NCBI RefSeq assembly: GCF_052324685.1
Contig: NW_027506913.1
Location: 682,001-746,000, forward strand
DNA from: Brachyhypopomus gauderio
Lineage: Eukaryota > Chordata > Actinopteri > Gymnotiformes > Hypopomidae
DNA: 64,000 bases
Reading direction: 5' to 3'
Shown here: in pieces, positions 57,753 through 64,000 of the stretch
Layout: each line of letters opens with the position of its first letter
Numbering within the stretch: position 1 is the stretch's first letter
Position numbers and translations under genes: made by a program
The notes under the pieces: generated by a model
Databases searched by the model: none
What the model was told of the DNA's origin: nothing
The model's input: only the letters and a program-made list of their open reading frames with translations

Positions 57753-58567
57753 TAATACGTAGAAGTCTAGCTAAAAAAATGGAACAAGGCAGTCAGATGT
57801 TTTAGTTCAATAGCTCTTCCAATGTATTTTGATTTTTTTCATTCCCTCTCGTCTGCCTTAAAGTTTCACCAATTCAAGAGGAGAGTAATGGTGAGGGAAG
57901 AACGTACCAAAGGGAGGGAATCTTCAGGCAGAATCCCTGAGCTCTCTGCTTTCTTCTCAACCTGAGTAGTCTATGCATGATTCTGTGTTAGTATCTGTCG
58001 ATTCGGCCCTTGAAAGGCAATACAGCTAAAGGTAACGTTTCTTGTTTATCATGCACCTGAGATGTAACAAAACGGAGGACCTTTCAAGAAAGGCTCTTGA
58101 GCAGAGTTACTTCAGAAAGTGAAGTAACGAAAAGAAAAACATTCTCATGTTACAATAGATTGGTGAGTGTGAAGAATAGCATCAAGTTAAAGACCTGGCA
58201 AGATTGGAACGAAGATGAGAAGAAAGTAAATGTGTTTTAGTTTAGTTTCTTATTTTTCCATGAGTATTCAAGTCTTAGTGACTACATGAAGTTTTGATTC
58301 TTCAGTTTGCGTTGAAGACAACCATTGATTGGACCTTACGGACTGTCAGCGGAAGTCCATTCCACCACCTTGTGGACTGACAGAGAAGATTCTTGTTGCA
58401 TGTCTTGTCGGCATCTTGAAGGGATGGTGGCACGAATAAAGCAATAATAGAGGCTTAAAGGCAGCCAGGTGCTGTAGTGGCTTGATAAGTGCTTTTATGC
58501 ATGTGAGAAGCGATCCAGTTATGGGAGACTGCAATGGCCAAGATGCAAGGTAAAGAGCCATATGTAG

Positions 58568-58639
58568 GCGTTAGTGGTATAGTGGTGAGCATAGCTGCCT
58601 TCCAAGCAGTTGACCCGGGTTGGATTCCTGGCCAACGCA
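58568..58639 (+). pseudogene. trnag-ucc: tRNA-Gly(TCC)-like, box B lost (unit 45, type a)
   Basis: A6, G56 and U63, with the GAGCCATATG flank. Unit 45 looks like a direct copy of unit 44. Confidence 0.8.
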
Positions 58640-58991
58640 TCTCATTATACATGGATACCTGATGTTATTCACAAAACGTGGTACTTTGCCACTCACGTTT
58701 ATTGATGGCAACCAAAGCTCATGTTTTACAGATTGCTCCTGCTTTTTACCTTCAGAGATAACTCATGCAATACAGAACGATATAGGAGTCAACACCTTCA
58801 AAAACACTGTGCTTTAATATGTTCTGGTTACATTGACACCTTACTCACAGCTGCACAGATGACCGTGACTCTTATATCGTTTTTAAATGAAGTGATACAA
58901 AGCGTTGTTATTTCTCAAAATCACAATGAGGCCAAAGAGACCTGCATGCTGAAGCTGCGGCCCCATTTTCATGTTGCTATAAAGAAGCTTT

Positions 58992-59063
58992 TGACCCCGG
59001 CGTGATTTGAAAACGTAACCTTCTGATCTGGAGTCAGACGCGATACCGTTGCGCCACGAGGTC
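58992..59063 (-). pseudogene. trnaw-cca: tRNA-Trp(CCA)-like, G53 lost (unit 45)
   Basis: G53 to U, C65 and G22 to U. Confidence 0.75.
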
Positions 59064-59878
59064 TAATACGTAGAAGTCTAGCTAAAAAAATGGAACAAGG
59101 CAGTCAGATGTTTTAGTTCAATAGCTCTTCCAATGTATTTTGATTTTTTTAATTCCCTCTCGTCTGCCTTAAAGTTTCACCAATTCAAGAGGAGAGTAAT
59201 TGTGAGGGAAGAACGTACCAAAGGGAGGGAATCTTCAGGCAGAATCCCTGAGCTCTCTGCTTTCTTCTCAACCTGAGTAGTCTATGCATGATTCTGTGTT
59301 AGTATCTGTCGATTCGGCCCTTGAAAGGCAATACAGCTAAAGGTAACGTTTCTTGTTTATCATGCACCTGAGATGTAACAAAACGGAGGACCTTTCAAGA
59401 AAGGCTCTTGAGCAGAGTTACTTCAGAAAGTGAAGTAACGAAAAGAAAAACATTCTCATGTTACAATAGATTGGTGAGTGTGAAGAATAGCATCAAGTTA
59501 AAGACCTGGCAAGATTGGAACGAAGATGAGAAGAAAGTAAATGTGTTTTAGTTTAGTTTCTTATTTTTCCATGAGTATTCAAGTCTTAGTGACTACATGA
59601 AGTTTTGATTCTTCAGTTTGCGTTGAAGACAACCATTGATTGGACCTTACGGACTGTCAGCGGAAGTCCATTCCACCACCTTGTGGACTGACAGAGAAGA
59701 TTCTTGTTGCATGTCTTGTCGGCATCTTGAAGGGATGGTGGCACGAATAAAGCAATAATAGAGGCTTAAAGGCAGCCAGGTGCTGTAGTGGCTTGATAAG
59801 TGCTTTTATGCATGTGAGAAGCGATCCAGTTATGGGAGACTGCAATGGCCAAGATGCAAGGTAAAGAGACATATGTAG

Positions 59879-59950
59879 GCGTTGGTGGTATAGTGGTGAG
59901 CATAGCTGCCTTCCAAGCAGTTGACCCGGGTTCGATTCCCGGCCAACGCA
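59879..59950 (+). tRNA. trnag-ucc: tRNA-Gly(TCC), canonical (unit 46)
   Basis: Exact array consensus, more than 14 kb from the nearest other exact copy. Confidence 0.97.
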
Positions 59951-60302
59951 TCTCATTATACATGGATACCTGATGTTATTCACAAAACGTGGTACTTTGC
60001 CACTCACGTTTATTGATGGCAACCAAAGCTCATGTTTTACAGATTGCTCCTGCTTTTTACCTTCAGAGATAACTCATGCAATACAGAACGATATAGGAGT
60101 CAACACCTTCAAAAACACTGTGCTTTAATATGTTCTGGTTACATTGACACCTTACTCACAGCTGCACAGATGACCGTGACTCTTACATCGTTTTTAAATG
60201 AAGTGATACAAAGCGTTGTTATTTCTCAAAATCACAATGAGGCCAAAGAGACCTGCATGCTGAAGCTGCGGCCCCATTTTCATGTTGCTATAAAGAAGCT
60301 TT

Positions 60303-60374
60303 TGACCCCGACGTGATTTGAACACGTAACCTTCTGATCTGGAGTCAGACGCGCTACCGTTGCGCCATGAGGTC
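60303..60374 (-). tRNA. trnaw-cca: tRNA-Trp(CCA), A7-C66 mismatch (unit 46)
   Basis: One change: G7 to A at the base of the acceptor stem. Box A, box B and the anticodon are consensus. Confidence 0.85.
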
Positions 60375-61189
60375 TAATACGTAGAAGTCTAGCTAAAAAA
60401 ATGGAACAAGGCAGTCAGATGTTTTAGTTCAATAGCTCTTCCAATGTATTTTGATTTTTTTCATTCCCTCTCGTCTGCCTAAAAGTTTCACCAATTCAAG
60501 AGGAGAGTAATGGTGAGGGAAGAACGTACCAAAGGGAGGGAATCTTCAGGCAGAATCCCTGAGCTCTCTGCTTTCTTCTCAACCTGAGTAGTCTATGCAT
60601 GATTCTGTGTTAGTATCTGTCGATTCGGCCCTTGAAAGGCAATACAGCTAAAGGTAATGTTTCTTGTTTATCATGCACCTGAGATGTAACAAAACGGAGG
60701 ACCTTTCAAGAAAGGCTCTTGCGCAGAGTTACTTCAGAAAGTGAAGTAACGAAAAGAAAAACATTCTCATGTTACAATAGATTGGTGAGTGTGAAGAATA
60801 GCATCAAGTTAAAGACCTGGCAAGATTGGAACGAAGATGAGAAGAAAGTAAATGTGTTTTAGTTTAGTTTCTTATTTTTCCATGAGTATTCAAGTCTTAG
60901 TGACTACATGAAGTTTTGATTCTTCAGTTTGCGTTGAAGACAACCATTGATTGGACCTTACGGACTGTCAGCGGAAGTCCATTCCACCACCTTGTGGACT
61001 GACAGAGAAGATTCTTGTTGCATGTCTTGTCGGCATCTTGAAGGGATGGTGGCACGAATAAAGCAATAATAGAGGCTTAAAGGCAGCCAGGTGCTGTAGT
61101 GGCTTGATAAGTGCTTTTATGCATGTGAGAAGCCATCCAGTTATGGGAGACTGCAATGGCCAAGATGCAAGGTAAAGAGACATATGTAG

Positions 61190-61261
61190 GCGTTGGTGGT
61201 GTAGTGGTGAGCATAGCTGCCTTCCAAGCAGTTGACCCGGGTTCGATTCCCGGCCAAAGCA
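61190..61261 (+). tRNA. trnag-ucc: tRNA-Gly(TCC), G12 gain and A70 mismatch (unit 47)
   Basis: A12 to G forms a Watson-Crick pair with C23 that the consensus lacks. C70 to A clashes with G3. Box B is perfect. Confidence 0.8.
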
Positions 61262-61613
61262 TCTCATTATACATGGATACCTGATGTTATTCACAAAACG
61301 TGGTACTTTGCCACTCACGTTTATTGATGGCAACCAAAGCTCATGTTTTACAGATTGCTCCTGCTTTTTACCTTCAGAGATAACTCATGCAATACAGAAC
61401 GATATAGGAGTCAACACCTTCAAAAACACTGTGCTTTAATATGTTCTGGTTACATTGACACCTTACTCACAGCTGCACAGATGACCGTGACTCTTACATC
61501 GTTTTTAAATGAAGTGATACAAAGCGTTGTTATTTCTCAAAATCAGAATGAGGCCAAAGAGACCTGCATGCTGAAGCTGCGGCCCCATTTTCATGTTGCT
61601 ATAAAGAAGCTTT

Positions 61614-61685
61614 TGACCCCGACGTGATTTGAACACGTAACCTTCTGATCTGGAGTCAGACGCGCTACCGTTGCGCCACGAGGTC
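61614..61685 (-). tRNA. trnaw-cca: tRNA-Trp(CCA), canonical (unit 47)
   Basis: Exact array consensus. Confidence 0.97.
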
Positions 61686-62500
61686 TAATACGTAGAAGTC
61701 TAGCTAAAAAAATGGAACAAGGCAGTCAGATGTTTTAGTTCAATAGCTCTTCCAATGTATTTTGATTTTTTTCATTCCCTCTCGTCTGCCTTAAAGTTTC
61801 ACCAATTCAAGAGGAGAGTAATGGTGATGGAAGAACGTACCAAAGGGAGGGAATCTTCAGGCAGAATCCCTGAGCTCTCTGCTTTCTTCTCAACCTGAGT
61901 AGTCTATGCATGATTCTGTGTTAGTATCTGTCGATTCGGCCCTTGAAAGGCAATACAGCTAAAGGTAACGTTTCTTGTTTATCATGCACCTGAGATGTAA
62001 CAAAACGGAGGACCTTTCAAGAAAGGCTCTTGAGCAGAGTTACTTCAGAAAGTGAAGTAACGAAAAGAAAAACATTCTCATGTTACAATAGATTGGTGAG
62101 TGTGAAGAATAGCATCAAGTTAAAGACCTGGCAAGATTGGAACGAAGATGAGAAGAAAGTAAATGTGTTTTAGTTTAGTTTCTTATTTTTCCATGAGTAT
62201 TCAAGTCTTAGTGACTACATGAAGTTTTGATTCTTCAGTTTGCGTTGAAGACAACCATTGATTGGACCTTACGGACTGTCAGCGGAAGTCCATTCCACCA
62301 CCTTGTGGACTGACAGAGAAGATTCTTGTTGCATGTCTTGTCGGCATCTTGAAGGGATGGTGGCACGAATAAAGCAATAATAGAGGCTTAAAGGCAGCCA
62401 GGTGCTGTAGTGGCTTGATAAGTGCTTTTATGCATGTGAGAAGCGATCCAGTTATGGGAGACTGCAATGGCCAAGATGCAAGGTAAAGAGACATATGTAG

Positions 62501-62572
62501 GCGTTAGTGGTATAGTGGTGAGCATAGCTGCCTTCCAAGCAGTTGACCCGGGTTGGATTCCTGGCCAACGCA
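62501..62572 (+). pseudogene. trnag-ucc: tRNA-Gly(TCC)-like, box B lost (unit 48, type a)
   Basis: Changes A6, G56 and U63. Matches unit 43 at a 6,555-bp offset. Confidence 0.8.
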
Positions 62573-62924
62573 TCTCATTATACATGGATACCTGATGTTA
62601 TTCACAAAACGTGGTACTTTGCCACTCACGTTTATTGATGGCAACCAAAGCTCATGTTTTACAGATTGCTCCTGCTTTTTACCTTCAGAGATAACTCATG
62701 CAATACAGAACGATATAGGAGTCAACACCTTCAAAAACACTGTGCTTTAATATGTTCTGGTTACATTGACACCTTACTCACAGCTGCACAGATGACCGTG
62801 ACTCTTATATCGTTTTTAAATGAAGTGATACAAAGCGTTGTTATTTCTCAAAATCACAATGAGGCCAAAGAGACCTGCATGCTGAAGCTGCGGCCCCATT
62901 TTCATGTTGCTATAAAGAAGCTTT

Positions 62925-62996
62925 TGACCCCGGCGTGATTTGAAAACGTAACCTTCTGATCTGGAGTCAGACGCGATACCGTTGCGCCACGAGGTC
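62925..62996 (-). pseudogene. trnaw-cca: tRNA-Trp(CCA)-like, G53 lost (unit 48)
   Basis: G53 to U, C65 and G22 to U. Last Trp in the window. Confidence 0.75.
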
Positions 62997-63811
62997 TAAT
63001 ACGTAGAAGTCTAGCTAAAAAAATGGAACAAGGCAGTCAGATGTTTTAGTTCAATAGCTCTTCCAATGTATTTTGATTTTTTTCATTCCCTCTCGTCTGC
63101 CTTAAAGTTTCACCAATTCAAGAGGAGAGTAATGGTGAGGGAAGAACGTACCAAAGGGAGGGAATCTTCAGGCAGAATCCCTGAGCTCTCTGCTTTCTTC
63201 TCAACCTGAGTAGTCTATGCATGATTCTGTGTTAGTATCTGTCGATTCGGCCCTTGAAAGGCAATACAGCTAAAGGTAACGTTTCTTGTTTATCATGCAC
63301 CTGAGATGTAACAAAACGGAGGACCTTTCAAGAAAGGCTCTTGAGCAGAGTTACTTCAGAAAGTGAAGTAACGAAAAGAAAAACATTCTCATGTTACAAT
63401 AGATTGGTGAGTGTGAAGAATAGCATCAAGTTAAAGACCTGGCAAGATTGGAACGAAGATGAGAAGAAAGTAAATGTGTTTTAGTTTAGTTTCTTATTTT
63501 TCCATGAGTATTCAAGTCTTAGTGACTACATGAAGTTTTGATTCTTCAGTTTGCGTTGAAGACAACCATTGATTGGACCTTACGGACTGTCAGCGGAAGT
63601 CCATTCCACCACCTTGTGGACTGACAGAGAAGATTCTTGTTGCATGTCTTGTCGGCATCTTGAAGGGATGGTGGCACGAATAAAGCAATAATAGAGGCTT
63701 AAAGGCAGCCAGGTGCTGTAGTGGCTTGATAAGTGCTTTTATGCATGTGAGAAGCGATCCAGTTATGGGAGACTGCAATGGCCAAGATGCAAGGTAAAGA
63801 GCCATATGTAG

Positions 63812-63883
63812 GCGTTAGTGGTATAGTGGTGAGCATAGCTGCCTTCCAAGCAGTTGACCCGGGTTGGATTCCTGGCCAACGCA
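63812..63883 (+). pseudogene. trnag-ucc: tRNA-Gly(TCC)-like, box B lost (unit 49, type a)
   Basis: A6, G56 and U63, with the GAGCCATATG flank of units 44 and 45. The unit runs off the window before its Trp. Confidence 0.8.
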
Positions 63884-64000
63884 TCTCATTATACATGGAT
63901 ACCTGATGTTATTCACAAAACGTGGTACTTTGCCACTCACGTTTATTGATGGCAACCAAAGCTCATGTTTTACAGATTGCTCCTGCTTTTTACCTTCAGA

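Larger units (their letters stand above)
1..64000. repeat. Tandem array of ~1,311-bp units, each with tRNA-Gly(TCC) + and tRNA-Trp(CCA) -
   Basis: The same unit repeats head to tail across the whole window. Spacing between successive tRNA-Trp starts is 1,309-1,314 bp, and 1,311 bp in most cases. The units are nearly identical and differ by scattered substitutions and 1-3 base indels. No unit is inverted and no foreign insertion interrupts the array. The order in each unit is Trp (72), spacer (815), Gly (72), spacer (352). Both window edges fall inside a unit, so the array extends beyond the window on both sides. No rRNA, snRNA, SINE or protein gene is recognisable in the unit. Confidence 0.98.

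Noticed and set aside
1-64000. CRISPR array
   Set aside because: The repeat is 1.3 kb with no short direct repeats and variable spacers, and the genes are eukaryotic tRNAs.
1-64000. rDNA or 5S rRNA array
   Set aside because: No 18S, 28S, 5.8S or 5S sequence is recognisable in the unit.

Overview
This window is one continuous tandem array. A unit of about 1,311 bp repeats about 48.8 times from the first base to the last, with no unique flank on either side. Each unit holds two tRNA genes on opposite strands that point at each other. tRNA-Gly with anticodon TCC is on the + strand, and tRNA-Trp with anticodon CCA is on the - strand. I count 49 tRNA-Gly loci and 49 tRNA-Trp loci; the first Trp is cut by the window start. 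I see no protein-coding gene. The short open frames run across tRNA genes and spacer and recur only because the DNA repeats.

Both tRNA bodies match the metazoan nuclear tRNAs for Gly-UCC and Trp-CCA closely, with internal box A and box B promoters and no encoded CCA. This points to an animal nuclear genome, most likely a vertebrate. Vertebrate tRNA genes are known to form tandem arrays (Xenopus, zebrafish, human chromosome 1). The sequence alone does not fix the species.

Unit layout: tRNA-Trp (72 bp, -), a long spacer of 815 bp, tRNA-Gly (72 bp, +), a short spacer of 352 bp, then the next tRNA-Trp. The long spacer carries conserved hairpins and A/T runs. The short spacer holds both 3' trailers. 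Neither gene has a T4 terminator close to its 3' end: the first lies about 84 nt after Gly and about 71 nt after Trp.

The units are not equivalent. I number them 1-49 by their tRNA-Gly. Units 1-22 (to about 29 kb) are mostly degenerate: tRNA-Gly has lost the invariant C56 of box B and tRNA-Trp has lost the G53-C61 pair. Units 23-35 (about 29.7-46 kb) form a core where nearly all tRNA-Gly copies are identical and most tRNA-Trp copies are canonical. Units 36-49 mix good, damaged and chimeric copies. In total, 25 of 49 tRNA-Gly keep C56 and 13 equal the array consensus. Of the 48 complete tRNA-Trp, 20 have lost G53 and 8 equal the consensus.

Unit types also repeat in higher-order blocks: a 10-unit pattern on the left and 4- to 5-unit patterns in the middle and right. 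This shows growth by unequal exchange of several units at a time. Many differences between units fall inside the tRNA bodies rather than in the spacers. That is the reverse of what selection for tRNA function would give, and it fits either transcription-associated mutation or spread of dead copies. tRNA positions below use standard tRNA numbering.
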